From the NCBI RefSeq assembly GCF_002844375.1, contig NZ_CP024199.1:322001-386000 (forward strand): a DNA stretch of 64,000 nt, in the 5' to 3' direction. This DNA is from Thalassospira marina (GTDB lineage Bacteria; Pseudomonadota; Alphaproteobacteria; Rhodospirillales; Thalassospiraceae). The notes under the pieces are model-generated. The model searched no databases, was not told the DNA's origin, and saw nothing but the letters and a program-made list of their open reading frames with translations. The position numbers and the translations under genes are program-made. Of this stretch, positions 42,953 through 51,914 are shown in pieces; positions within the stretch are counted from its first letter, which is position 1; each line of letters begins with the position of its first letter.

Positions 42953-43744
42953 ATGACCCATCCTATTGCGGAAGACCTGATCGCCTGCATTTTGCATCGC
43001 GATTCAAACATGATCATTATTAACAAGCCACCGGGGCTGGCATCCCATGGCGGGCCGAAAACCTATTTCCATGTGGATGCCTATCTGCCCGATATGACAT
43101 TTGGTATCGCATCAACCCCAACACTGGCACACCGCCTGGACCGCGATACGGCAGGCTGTCTTCTGTTGTGCCGACATGCCAAATCATCCAAGCGGATCAC
43201 GCGGCTTTTTACCGAAAAGAAAATCGAAAAGGCCTATTGGGCGGTGGTACGCGGCGAATTGCCCGATGACCACGGCTTTATTGATGCGCCGATTGCCAAG
43301 CTGAATGATGAAAGCGGCTGGCGCATGACGGTGGATGATAGCGGCCAGGAATCCCGCACCGAATATCACGTACTGGGACGGGCAAAGGATATGACCTGGC
43401 TGGAACTGGTGCCCCATACCGGGCGCACACACCAGTTGCGCGTGCATCTGGACCATATCGGTTTTCCGGTGCTGGGTGATCCGTTTTATGGCACTGGCGA
43501 AGCACCGGTCTTTGGTGCGCCGCCGACTTTGCATTTGTTATCGCGCCACCTGGTCGTGCCCTACCATGCCGACCGCGACCCGGTTATTGCCGATGCCCCG
43601 CCACCCGAATTGATGCGCGATGCGCTGGTGGCCTGTGGCTATGACGGGGAATTTGCCCCGCACCGGGCGTCAATTGACCGTCAATATGGCAGCGATGACG
43701 GAGATACTGACAGCCGAGAGCAAAGTTTCGATAGTGACGATTGA
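42953..43744 (+). CDS. RluA-family pseudouridine synthase
   Basis: 263 aa. The catalytic motif HRLDRDTAGCLLLCRH (Asp near residue 62) together with IINKPPGLASHGG and HTGRTHQLRVHLDHIGFPVLGDPFYG define the RluA group, which isomerises U to pseudouridine in rRNA or tRNA. There is no S4 domain; length is close to RluA and TruC. Which nucleotide it modifies cannot be told. The last 75 bases overlap the 3' end of the converging AEC transporter gene, and the C-terminal 40 residues (Asp/Ser-rich) are encoded there. Confidence 0.88.
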   Translation: MTHPIAEDLIACILHRDSNMIIINKPPGLASHGGPKTYFHVDAYLPDMTFGIASTPTLAHRLDRDTAGCLLLCRHAKSSKRITRLFTEKKIEKAYWAVVRGELPDDHGFIDAPIAKLNDESGWRMTVDDSGQESRTEYHVLGRAKDMTWLELVPHTGRTHQLRVHLDHIGFPVLGDPFYGTGEAPVFGAPPTLHLLSRHLVVPYHADRDPVIADAPPPELMRDALVACGYDGEFAPHRASIDRQYGSDDGDTDSREQSFDSDD

Positions 43745-44596
43745 TGCCATCACATCGGCATCCCCGCCGAGCTGGCGCGCCAGAATATAGGCGTTGCCAG
43801 CACACGGCATGCCAGCATAAAGAACGCCCATGGAAAGCACCATGCCGTCAATCCCGGCCAGATGCAGGGCAATGCCGGTAATCAGCGGCAAAAAGGCCAG
43901 CTTGACCACATTGCTAAAGGCAATTGCCCCAAGCGAACGCCGGTCGAGGATAAATTTAAGTCCCGCCCCTACCGAAAGCAGGCTAAGTGGCAGCGCCGCG
44001 GTTTTAAGCAGGGATGCGGTATTTTCGATGGGCAGGGGGATGTGGATATTGGCAATATTCATAATCGCCCCGGCCCCGGCCGCCAGAATAATGGGGTTTT
44101 TGGCAAGCCCGATGGCAATACGTTTGAAATTGCCACCCCGGCCATTAAGGGCATTCAGAACCACAACAGCCAGAATATTGGTGACAATCACCATCACGGC
44201 GATAAACACAATCGCCAGCGCCAGCCCGTCACTGCCAAAAAGGGCCTCGGCCACGGCCAGCAGGACATAGCTGTTATAGCGCACCGAACCCTGGAAAATG
44301 GACGTGAAAAGCGGCGTATTTGGCGTGATCAAACGCCGGAAAACCAGCATGACAGCCGATAAAACCAGCGTCGCCCCCATCGTGATCATAACGGCGGTGC
44401 CGGCATGGCCGGTGCTGAAATCGGCATGGTAAATGCCAATCATCAACAGGGCGGGCAGCAACAGATAATAGGTCAGCCGGTCAATCCCCGCCCAGACTTC
44501 GCCGCTTTGGATCAGGTATTTTTTCAGGACCGCACCAACAATGATGGCAGCAAAAATCGGGAAGATGGCGGCGATCAGTGTATAGGCAAAAGACAT
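43670..44596 (-). CDS. AEC family transporter
   Basis: 308 aa with ten hydrophobic segments, the layout of auxin-efflux-carrier-type (AEC) secondary transporters: five helices, a loop near residues 155-165, and five more helices. Recognisable parts are IFPIFAAIIVGAVLKKYLIQ at the N-terminus and MGVLYAGMPCAGNAYILARQ near the C-terminus. Bacterial members carry malate, malonate or unknown anions. No linked enzyme points to the substrate. The end overlaps the pseudouridine synthase gene by 75 bases tail to tail. Confidence 0.87.
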   Translation of the reverse strand: MSFAYTLIAAIFPIFAAIIVGAVLKKYLIQSGEVWAGIDRLTYYLLLPALLMIGIYHADFSTGHAGTAVMITMGATLVLSAVMLVFRRLITPNTPLFTSIFQGSVRYNSYVLLAVAEALFGSDGLALAIVFIAVMVIVTNILAVVVLNALNGRGGNFKRIAIGLAKNPIILAAGAGAIMNIANIHIPLPIENTASLLKTAALPLSLLSVGAGLKFILDRRSLGAIAFSNVVKLAFLPLITGIALHLAGIDGMVLSMGVLYAGMPCAGNAYILARQLGGDADVMASIVTIETLLSAVSISVIAAILTVN

Positions 44597-44945
44597 GGTC
44601 GGGGCGGCCTGTGTCGGTCGGTGGTGGCGAAAACGGGCAGCGTGATATTTGTGCTGCCGGGGCAGAAACGATAGTGCCTGATATAGGCGGGCAAATCGGC
44701 CTGCAAAAAGAACAACCCGGCTGCCCGTTTTTGCGCGATCAGGCGTGAATAGGCGGGTTCTGGCGGTGTTTTTGCACGTTTTGAGCCAAAATCAGGGCCG
44801 CTAGGCACGCCAATGTACCGGTTTTGGCGGCTCGATGGCGTTTTTTCAGGTGAATTTCCCGCTCTGGATGCGGGCAGGCATGAAATGAACCGGTGAATGC
44901 CGAATTTATCCCTGCCCGCCCGAATTCCTGCCTGCAAATGCGGGT
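44597..44945. other. Intergenic region, 349 bp
   Basis: It lies between mgsA and the AEC gene, both on the minus strand. The only open frame starts with a TTG overlapping the mgsA stop and gives a Pro/Arg-rich peptide without recognisable features, which I do not accept as a gene. It presumably holds the AEC promoter. Confidence 0.4.
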
Positions 44946-45392
44946 TCAAACCTTACGGCTGGTATATTCCGAAAAAATCTGTTCGGGCGAATGACCGCGA
45001 TATTGTTCGCAAATTTCCTGAAAGCGCGGATTGCTGATCAGAAGGTCAGCGGTGCTGCGGTTGCAGGCAATGGGCACTTCATACATGTTTGCCAGCCGGA
45101 TAAGTGCGCGCACATCCACATCGTGGGGCTGCGGTGTCATTGGGTCGGTAAAAAAGAACATCGCCTGAAGCTGCCCATGCGCAATCATGGAGCCAAGCTG
45201 CTGGTCGCCACCAAACGGGCCGCTTTTAAGCGCGACGATATCCAGCTTGGGAAACCGTTCCTGCAGGACGCGGCCTGTTGTGCCGGTTGCATAGATTTTA
45301 TAATCGGTAAAAGCCGCAATATGCTGTTCCAGCCAGTCGGCCATTTCTGGTTTACGGCGGTCATGGGCAACAAGTCCGATGGATAGGCTCAT
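44946..45392 (-). CDS. mgsA: Methylglyoxal synthase
   Basis: 148 aa, typical length. It converts dihydroxyacetone phosphate to methylglyoxal and phosphate, a bypass of lower glycolysis. The MGS fold signatures are complete: IGLVAHDRRKPEMADWL at the N-terminus, the phosphate site ATGTTGRVLQE, the catalytic SGPFGGDQQLGSMIAHG (Asp of GGDQQ) and FFFTDPMTPQPHDVDVRAL. Monocistronic. Confidence 0.95.
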   Translation of the reverse strand: MSLSIGLVAHDRRKPEMADWLEQHIAAFTDYKIYATGTTGRVLQERFPKLDIVALKSGPFGGDQQLGSMIAHGQLQAMFFFTDPMTPQPHDVDVRALIRLANMYEVPIACNRSTADLLISNPRFQEICEQYRGHSPEQIFSEYTSRKV

Positions 45393-45525
45393 TAGATTAT
45401 CCCGATTTTGCGGTTAGCAGGCATTTCGCACATGAAATGTCCCGAATATAGCTGCAGCATTTTGCGGCATTTTTGGCATCTGCGTCCATGCAAACTATTC
45501 AATTGTCAGCGAAAACATCTGGCCT

Positions 45526-46470
45526 TCATTCATGTGCATCACTGGTGGGCCATTTGCCGGTGCGGATCAGATCGGCGCTGACAAGCTGTATTTCTTCGAC
45601 CACGCGGGTTACCGCAGGGTTTTGCATTTTGATGCGCCGTACACTTAATGATACCTGCCGCGACAGGCTGGGTTTAAGGGGAATGGCGCGAACTGTTTTT
45701 TGCACCAGTTCGTCGGTCACCGCACATTTTGCCAGCAGGCCAAAACCTTCGCCCGATGCGATCAGTTTGACAAGATGGGTGCTGGCATCGATTTCCATGC
45801 GGATATCAAGGCCCTTGCCCGATGAGGCAAAGGCCTCGGCCTTGCCGCGAATACCATGAATGCGCGATGGCAGGATTAACGGGAATTTATAAAGATTATC
45901 CGGGTCGATATGGTCCGGTGCATCTTCCAGTAATTTGGTCTTGCCGATCAAAAACAAATCCTCGCGGCAAAGCGGCAGGCAGACAATTTCGGGGATCGAT
46001 ACACGGTCAAAGGAAACAGCAACATCCAGGTTGCCATCCTGAAGCCAGCTCCAAAGATATCCCGAAAAGGTCTCGACAACGCGCAGGGAAACTTTGGGCA
46101 GTTTTTTGCGAAGATGTTTGATGAGTGGCACCGCCAGCACCATTGATGTTGCCGCAGGCAGGCCAATGGCAACTTCGCCTTCCGGGTCGGCAGTTGTGGT
46201 CCCGATTTCTTCCAGCGTCGCCTCGGCAATGCCCAGCATTTCATAGGCGCTTTTTAACAAAACCCGGCCGGCCGGTGTTGGCACCGACCCACGCGCATGA
46301 CGTGTAAGGACCGAAACGCCAAGGTCATCTTCGATCTTCTTGATCATGGTGCTAAGGGCGGGTTGGGCAATGCCAAGTCTTTGAGAAGCCCGGCTAAGGC
46401 TTCCTTCCTCGCAGATTGCCACGAATGCAGCCAGACGTGGCAGGTTCAAAAGATGCTGGGCGTGTTTCAT
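45526..46470 (-). CDS. LysR-type regulator of the TRAP-tautomerase operon
   Basis: 314 aa. The N-terminal winged HTH covers about 8-66 (FVAICEEGSLSRASQRLGIA, then LSTMIKKIEDDLGVSVLTRH). The effector domain follows (about 90-300), starting GEVAIGLPAATSMVLAVPLI. It is transcribed divergently from dctP, and an inverted repeat lies in the shared promoter region. By the rule for this family it probably controls the adjacent operon in response to the transported compound. Confidence 0.92.
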   Translation of the reverse strand: MKHAQHLLNLPRLAAFVAICEEGSLSRASQRLGIAQPALSTMIKKIEDDLGVSVLTRHARGSVPTPAGRVLLKSAYEMLGIAEATLEEIGTTTADPEGEVAIGLPAATSMVLAVPLIKHLRKKLPKVSLRVVETFSGYLWSWLQDGNLDVAVSFDRVSIPEIVCLPLCREDLFLIGKTKLLEDAPDHIDPDNLYKFPLILPSRIHGIRGKAEAFASSGKGLDIRMEIDASTHLVKLIASGEGFGLLAKCAVTDELVQKTVRAIPLKPSLSRQVSLSVRRIKMQNPAVTRVVEEIQLVSADLIRTGKWPTSDAHE

Positions 46471-46491
46471 GAAAATGCGCTTTAGGTATAA

Positions 46492-46517
46492 AATTTCGAT
46501 ATGGGTTGTTCGAAATT
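46492..46517. promoter_or_regulatory. Candidate LysR-type operator
   Basis: AATTTCGA (46492-46499) and TCGAAATT (46510-46517) form a perfect 8-bp inverted repeat with a 10-base spacer. Its inner part fits the T-N11-A LysR box. It lies 22 bases upstream of the regulator start and 83 bases upstream of dctP, in the divergent promoter. Confidence 0.65.
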
Positions 46518-46599
46518 ATATATTACTCTTTAAATGGGTGGAGTGCTAGCGTCCCGGTGGCTTAAAACAACAACAGCCACATCAGGAGGGAACAGAATC

Positions 46600-47613
46600 A
46601 TGAAAATTTCAGCATTGTTTACAGCCGCCGCACTGATTGGTGCGACGCTGTTTTCACCGGCACATGCGGCCGATTACACCATTGATGTGTCGCTCGATAC
46701 GTCGCCCAATCATGTGCGCAACCGGTCATTTCGCAAATTCGCCGAAGCCCTGAACGAAAAGTCGGGCGGGCGGCTTGAGATGCGGGTATTTGACTCTGCT
46801 TCGAAATACAAGGGGCCGATGGTGGCAACCGCAGTTGCCCAGGGTGCGATTGATATGGCCGCACCAGCCCATCAGCATTTGTCCAAATATGTGCCCGAAG
46901 CAGGAATGTTGCTGCTGCCGATGTTTTATGGCCAAAGCCAGGACGTCATTTACAAAATTGTTGATGGGGATATCGGCAAGGAATTGAACCAGCGCATTGA
47001 AGACAAACTGGGTGTTGTCGTGCTGGGTCGTCCGTTTGACCTGGGGTATGGCACGGCCTTCACCACCGATGTTCCGATCAAATCGCCCGATGATTTCAAG
47101 GACAAGGTTGTCCGTGTTCCGGGTGGTGCGGCAACGCTGGCACGGTATCGGGTATTTGGCTCCAACCCGGTGCAGATTGCCTGGTCCGATGTGCCCCAGG
47201 CATTGCAGACCGATGTTGTTTCCGCCATCTGGGCAACGCAGGAATCAGTTGCCAGCTCGAAATTGTGGGATGCTGGCATTAAATATGCCTATGAAGACAA
47301 GCAGGCCTTTATTGAATATGTGCCGATCATCAGTCAGGCAGCTTGGTCCAAATTGCCGGAAGATTTGCAAAAGCTGATGCGCGATACCTGGGAAAACATG
47401 GTGGACGAAGTCCGTAATGTTGCTGCTGACGCCCAGATTGATGCGCGTAAAATCAATGCGGAACACGGCATTGAAACCATTGATGCCAACCCCGAAGAAC
47501 TGGCAGCAATGCGTGAAAAGCTGATGAAGGCGCAGCCGGAAATCGTTGATGAACTTGATATGGACAAGGATTTCATCGCGCGCGTTTCCGACGCCATTGC
47601 CGCAGCACAGTAA
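46600..47613 (+). CDS. TRAP transporter substrate-binding protein (DctP type)
   Basis: 337 aa from the ATG at 46600 with a CAGGAGGG ribosome site. Signal peptide: ISALFTAAALIGATLFSPAHA. The mature protein has the DctP fold features FAEALNEKSGGRLEMRVFDS, then FKDKVVRVPGGAATLARYR with the conserved ligand-binding Arg, SDVPQALQTDVVSAIWATQE and the long helix WSKLPEDLQKLMRDTWENMV. It captures a small organic anion in the periplasm for the DctQM partners encoded just downstream. Confidence 0.93.
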   Translation: MKISALFTAAALIGATLFSPAHAADYTIDVSLDTSPNHVRNRSFRKFAEALNEKSGGRLEMRVFDSASKYKGPMVATAVAQGAIDMAAPAHQHLSKYVPEAGMLLLPMFYGQSQDVIYKIVDGDIGKELNQRIEDKLGVVVLGRPFDLGYGTAFTTDVPIKSPDDFKDKVVRVPGGAATLARYRVFGSNPVQIAWSDVPQALQTDVVSAIWATQESVASSKLWDAGIKYAYEDKQAFIEYVPIISQAAWSKLPEDLQKLMRDTWENMVDEVRNVAADAQIDARKINAEHGIETIDANPEELAAMREKLMKAQPEIVDELDMDKDFIARVSDAIAAAQ

Positions 47614-47639
47614 CCCGTGAACCGGTGACGGAGAAGAAC

Positions 47640-48158
47640 GTGACTATGGTAAATTTCGTTAGCCGGGTTTCGAACGTTCTTGGTTGTGCTGAAAAATTCC
47701 TGATCGGGATAATGGCCATTCTGGCGATTATCCTGATCGTGACAGAGACGGTATTGCGCTATCTCGCCCCCGCACTTTTGCCCGATTGGGGGGCGGAGGT
47801 GACCGTCTATCTGGTGGGGTGGGCAACGATGCTTAGTCTGCCGTCGCTGGTGGCACAGGACAAACACGTTCGGGCCGATCTGGTTGTGGACCAGTTTTCG
47901 CGCAGCATGCGCAAGATACTGGAAGTGGTTGTGTTGCTGGTTGGTGCTGGTTTTTGTGCCGTCATTTTTATGGCGGGCATCAAAATGGTGCAGTTCGGCC
48001 TGCGATTTGGCGAAATCAGTGACAGCTCGCTCAGTTTCCCGATGTGGGTTTTCTATCTTGCGGTGCCATTTGGTTACGGGTTTTCGATGCTGCGTTACGT
48101 GATGCTTCTGATCAAACGCCTGACCGAAAGCCGCGCGTCCTCTGTGACGGCTGATTAA
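47640..48158 (+). CDS. TRAP transporter small permease (DctQ type)
   Basis: 172 aa if read from the GTG at 47640, which has GGAG six bases upstream; an ATG at 47646 and a GTG at 47625 are alternatives. Four membrane helices are present: IGIMAILAIILIVTETVLRY, TVYLVGWATMLSLPSL, VVVLLVGAGFCAVIFMAGI and FYLAVPFGYGFSMLRYVML. The family signature E-x-x-x-R-Y and the KHVRADLVVDQFS loop are visible. It forms the small membrane subunit with DctM, 14 bases downstream. Confidence 0.88.
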   Translation: MTMVNFVSRVSNVLGCAEKFLIGIMAILAIILIVTETVLRYLAPALLPDWGAEVTVYLVGWATMLSLPSLVAQDKHVRADLVVDQFSRSMRKILEVVVLLVGAGFCAVIFMAGIKMVQFGLRFGEISDSSLSFPMWVFYLAVPFGYGFSMLRYVMLLIKRLTESRASSVTAD

Positions 48159-48172
48159 CGGACAAAATTCCC

Positions 48173-49453
48173 ATGATTATCTGGTTAATGCTGGCGCTGT
48201 TTTTCATCATGCTGCTGGCCGGGGTGCCAATTTATCTGGTGCTGGGTTGCCTTGCGGTTATTGGCTGGCTGGTGGATGGTGTTCCGCTGATTTCACTGGC
48301 ACAGCAATTTGCCAATGAAATGAATTCACAGACCCTGGTGGCTGTGCCGTTATTTGTCATTGCCGCGACCTTTATGGAACGCGGGGGCATTACCCGCGCG
48401 CTGATCAACTTTGCCGGTACCATTGCCGGGCGCAATCGCGGTGGTCTGGCGATTGTCTGTGTAATTGCGACAACCTTTTTTGCCGCCATTTGCGGGTCAT
48501 CGGTGGCAACTGCCATGGCAATGGGCACGGCCCTTATTCCCACCATGGCCAGCCGCAATTATCCGGCCAGTTTTTCGGTCGGTACGGTCGGCGCTGCGGG
48601 AACACTTGGTATTCTTATTCCGCCCAGTCTGCCGCTTCTGATTTATGGCCTGATTGCCGAGGCATCGGTGCCGCGCCTGTTTCTGGCCGGGGTTATTCCC
48701 GGTTTGCTGCAAGGTGCTCTGTTTGTTGCCTATATCATCTGGTATTCGCGCAAAAACAAATTGCCGCTTGAAGACCGCATGAGCATTGCTGAAATGATCC
48801 GCTGCTGTCGAGATGCGATACCGGCCCTGTTCATTCCGCTGGTGGTTCTGGGGGGCATTTATACCGGCTTTGTGACGGTTTCCGAGGCCGCAGGCGTGGC
48901 TGCTTTCGCTGCGATTATTGTCAGTGTATTTGTCTATCGCGAAGTGGCTTTGCGCGATATTCCCGATGTTCTGTCCGAAGGTATTCGCCAGACAGCGGTG
49001 ATTATCGTCATCATTCTTTCGGCACTGGCCTTTGGGCACTGGCTGACCAGTGCGGGTGTGACCCGCTCGATTGCGACACTGGTGACGGAATGGGGGCTTA
49101 ATTCCTGGCAGTTCCTGTTGCTGGCTAACGCCATCATGTTCGTGCTGGGCATGTTCCTCGAGGTGATTTCCGTCATCCTGATTTTTGTGCCCCTGGTGCT
49201 GCCGATCATTGAACATCTGGGCATTGACCCGGTGCATTTTGGCCTGGTGGTGGTTCTGAATATGGAACTGGCACTGCTAACCCCGCCGGTTGGCCTTAAC
49301 CTTTTCATTCTCAAGAATATTTCAGGCGAACGGATGGCAACTGTCATTCGCGGGACGCTGCCTTTTGTCCTGATCCTGATGTTCCTGCTTCTGATTGTGA
49401 CCTTTGTGCCGCAGATCAGCCTTTGGCTGCCTGAACTGGCCTATGGTCGTTAA
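48173..49453 (+). CDS. TRAP transporter large permease (DctM type)
   Basis: 426 aa, twelve membrane segments, typical for the DctM subunit. Signature regions are ICGSSVATAMAMGTALIPTM and GTLGILIPPSLPLLIYGLIA in the first half, and EVISVILIFVPLVLPIIEHL and LTPPVGLNLFILKNISG in the second half. It catalyses sodium-coupled uptake. A tautomerase-like gene begins 16 bases after its stop. Confidence 0.94.
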   Translation: MIIWLMLALFFIMLLAGVPIYLVLGCLAVIGWLVDGVPLISLAQQFANEMNSQTLVAVPLFVIAATFMERGGITRALINFAGTIAGRNRGGLAIVCVIATTFFAAICGSSVATAMAMGTALIPTMASRNYPASFSVGTVGAAGTLGILIPPSLPLLIYGLIAEASVPRLFLAGVIPGLLQGALFVAYIIWYSRKNKLPLEDRMSIAEMIRCCRDAIPALFIPLVVLGGIYTGFVTVSEAAGVAAFAAIIVSVFVYREVALRDIPDVLSEGIRQTAVIIVIILSALAFGHWLTSAGVTRSIATLVTEWGLNSWQFLLLANAIMFVLGMFLEVISVILIFVPLVLPIIEHLGIDPVHFGLVVVLNMELALLTPPVGLNLFILKNISGERMATVIRGTLPFVLILMFLLLIVTFVPQISLWLPELAYGR

Positions 49454-49469
49454 CTGGAAAATTCGCGAT

Positions 49470-49823
49470 ATGCCTATTTTAACCCTGACTGTCAGCCCCG
49501 ATCTGGTCCCCGTGATCGACCGGTCCGGCGACGAGATTGCCGATCATTTGTTGGGAATTATCCGGGATTATCTGGCACCCCGTCCGGGCACCGAACAGAT
49601 CATGTTTATCCCGGCACTGGCCGCCATTCGCGGCTGTGCGTTGCTGGCACGGCTGGAACACCGGGCATCAGAAACCCGGCCGATGGAAATCAGAAAGGCC
49701 TGTGCCGATGCAATTGCCCATTACCTGGCAGATCGGTTTGCCACATCAATCCGGGTGCGGCTGATCGCACTGGACCCGGAAAATATTGGTGCATCCGATA
49801 TCGGTGCGGAGGCAGGATTATGA
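49470..49823 (+). CDS. Tautomerase-superfamily protein with N-terminal proline
   Basis: 117 aa from the ATG at 49470. It begins Met-Pro-Ile-Leu-Thr; once Met is removed, Pro1 would be the catalytic base of the tautomerase superfamily (4-oxalocrotonate tautomerase, CHMI, MSAD). The length and the C-terminal pattern IRVRLIALDPENIGASD fit the longer, CHMI-like or doubled-motif members rather than the 62-residue type. It lies between dctM and a hydrolase with which it is translationally coupled (ATGA), so it probably isomerises the imported compound or a product of it. The exact reaction is unknown. Confidence 0.7.
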   Translation: MPILTLTVSPDLVPVIDRSGDEIADHLLGIIRDYLAPRPGTEQIMFIPALAAIRGCALLARLEHRASETRPMEIRKACADAIAHYLADRFATSIRVRLIALDPENIGASDIGAEAGL

Positions 49824-50809
49824 ATGTGCCCCTAGCCAAAATCGAACAGCGAAATGTTACCATTTCGGAAATCAGCAGCTTTCACATTGGCGGGGAAAGT
49901 GTTGCCCTAAGCGACCAGCCCCGTTTCATGATGCGGGTCGCAGGCGAAGGCATGGCCCGTGAAGTGGACCTGAACGGGTCCTATGTCACCGGTCAGCTTT
50001 ATGCCAACCATATCAAGCTGGCATCACCACAGCATACGGAACCGGTAATGTTCTGGCATGGCGGGGCGATGACCGGGGTGACGTGGGAAACCACGCCGGA
50101 TGGTCGGCCGGGCTGGCAATGGCTGTTTTTACAGGCAGGCTATGATGTGATTGTTACCGATGCGGTGGAACGTGGCCGGGCATCCTGGTCGCCATTCCCG
50201 CAAATTTACGATACTGGCCCGGTATTCCGCACCAAGGAAGAAGCCTGGAGCATGTACCGGGTAGGTGCGCGGCAATCCTATGATGCGCGTGTGCCCTATA
50301 GCGGGCAGCGCTTCCCGGTATCGGGGTTTGATGCGCTGGCAGCACAGCTTGTACCGCGCTGGACCACCCATGATGATATGACACTTGATGCCTATCAGGC
50401 GCTGCTGGAAAAGGTTGGGCCGGTTCATTTGGTCGCACATAGCCAGGGGGGCTGGTTTGCCCTTAATATGGTGCGCCGGGTGCCGCATCTCGTGCGTTCA
50501 GTCGTGGTGATCGAACCTGCCGGTGCCCCGCGCCTGGAACAGGATGATGTCGCCCGCATAGGCGATATCCCCCATCTGTTTGTGTGGGGCGATTTCATTG
50601 ATGAAGTCCCATCCTGGAAAAAATACCGCACCGCAACCGACCAGTACCGCGAAATGATGGCGACCGCCGGGCGGCAAACCCGGGAAATGGACCTGCCAGC
50701 GATGGGCATTCGTGGCAACAGCCATGTTCCGATGATGGACGATAACAGTGCCGATATCGCCGCCCTGATTGTGGACTGGATGGCGCAAAATCCGGGGTCG
50801 GCGAAATAG
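49820..50809 (+). CDS. Alpha/beta hydrolase of the TRAP operon
   Basis: 329 aa. The nucleophile elbow is AHSQGG (Ser208), preceded by an HGG turn at about 80-82 (FWHGGAMTG, oxyanion region); an acid in VWGDFIDEVP and His in GNSHVPMMDD complete the likely triad. No signal peptide, so it is cytoplasmic. Its start overlaps the tautomerase stop. As part of an uptake operon it probably hydrolyses an ester or lactone carried in by the TRAP system. The family member cannot be named from sequence alone. Confidence 0.82.
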   Translation: MNVPLAKIEQRNVTISEISSFHIGGESVALSDQPRFMMRVAGEGMAREVDLNGSYVTGQLYANHIKLASPQHTEPVMFWHGGAMTGVTWETTPDGRPGWQWLFLQAGYDVIVTDAVERGRASWSPFPQIYDTGPVFRTKEEAWSMYRVGARQSYDARVPYSGQRFPVSGFDALAAQLVPRWTTHDDMTLDAYQALLEKVGPVHLVAHSQGGWFALNMVRRVPHLVRSVVVIEPAGAPRLEQDDVARIGDIPHLFVWGDFIDEVPSWKKYRTATDQYREMMATAGRQTREMDLPAMGIRGNSHVPMMDDNSADIAALIVDWMAQNPGSAK

Positions 50810-50989
50810 TCGCTTTTATGGTGTGAAGAAACGGATCAGGGGATATGGCGCAAGCTGTATCCCCTTTTTCCATTGTGAATGCATCCGGGGCAGGTGCGGG
50901 CAAATGGCGATATCATTACGTCACAAGCCGTTGGGCGCTGCGTCGATGAGCAGAGACATATGCTATGCACGCAATGGAAGGTCCGCACC

Positions 50990-51898
50990 ATGAGAACGCC
51001 TGAAAATGTAATTTATACCGATAATGGTTATGGCCCGGTGTCAAAACTGGCCGGAACGGCCTGCACCATCGGGATTCAAAGCTTCATTTCCAATGCCAGC
51101 TTTGACAATGGCACGTGCAAGCTGGAGCTGGACTGGCCCCTGCAATCAGCCCTTAATCACAAGGATATTGTCCCGGCAAAAGAAGGCGGGAAACGCAAAA
51201 TTCTGGTGGCTTTGGGCGGCGGCACATTTGACACGCCATCCTGGCAGGCCTGCAGCGATAATCTGGATGCCTTTGCCGATGCCCTTGTGTCATTCGTTAA
51301 AACCAACGACTTTGATGGCATTGATATCGACTGGGAAGATACCGGTGCTCTCACAAAGTCCGGTGGCTATGACGCGGTGGCGTTCCTGTCCGGTCTGACC
51401 CGAAAACTGCGCGCCGGACTCCCTGCACCGCAATATATCATCACCCATGCACCCCAGCCGCCCTATTTCGATGCCAGCTTTCATGGCGGCACTTATATGC
51501 AGGTGATGAAGCAGGTCGGCACGCTGATCGACTATCTGAACATTCAGTATTACAACAATGGCGACTTTGTCGGCACCACCGGCAGTGAACAGGCGGAAAA
51601 GGTGGCAGGCACAACCGGCAGTCCAGCCTTTGCCACCAGCATTGTCGGCCTTGTGGCACAGGGCCTGCCGGTGGAAAAGCTTCTGGTGGGCAAGCCGACC
51701 ACGCCCCACAATGCCGGTACCGGTTTTCTGCCTGTTGATGAATTTTGCAGCGATGTGGTCGCACCCCTGGTTGCGAAATATGGTGCAAATTTTGGCGGTG
51801 TGATGGGCTGGCAACTGGCGCAATCCCCCAGCAGTGCCGACCTGGAATATGACTGGATCAGTACCGTCGCGGATGCTTTGTCAGGGAATGCAGAGTAA
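50990..51898 (+). CDS. Glycoside hydrolase family 18 (chitinase-like) protein without signal peptide
   Basis: 302 aa from the ATG at 50990. The GH18 active-site motif DGIDIDWE is complete: D109, D112, D114 and the catalytic acid E116. The preceding strand KILVALGGGTFD corresponds to the SxGG region. The QYYNNGDF and GVMGWQLAQS segments match substrate-binding strands of bacterial chitinases. There is no signal peptide and no carbohydrate-binding module, so export is not evident. It could act on imported oligosaccharides or be released by another route. It stands alone, 180 bases after the hydrolase gene. Confidence 0.85.
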   Translation: MRTPENVIYTDNGYGPVSKLAGTACTIGIQSFISNASFDNGTCKLELDWPLQSALNHKDIVPAKEGGKRKILVALGGGTFDTPSWQACSDNLDAFADALVSFVKTNDFDGIDIDWEDTGALTKSGGYDAVAFLSGLTRKLRAGLPAPQYIITHAPQPPYFDASFHGGTYMQVMKQVGTLIDYLNIQYYNNGDFVGTTGSEQAEKVAGTTGSPAFATSIVGLVAQGLPVEKLLVGKPTTPHNAGTGFLPVDEFCSDVVAPLVAKYGANFGGVMGWQLAQSPSSADLEYDWISTVADALSGNAE

Positions 51899-51914
51899 GT
51901 GCCCCGGCATTCGC

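Noticed and set aside
44575..44949. Minus-strand 124-residue frame starting with a TTG on the mgsA stop
   Set aside because: The composition (Pro, Arg and Ser-rich, no domain or membrane segment), the rare start and the overlap with the AEC gene start make it unlikely to be coding.
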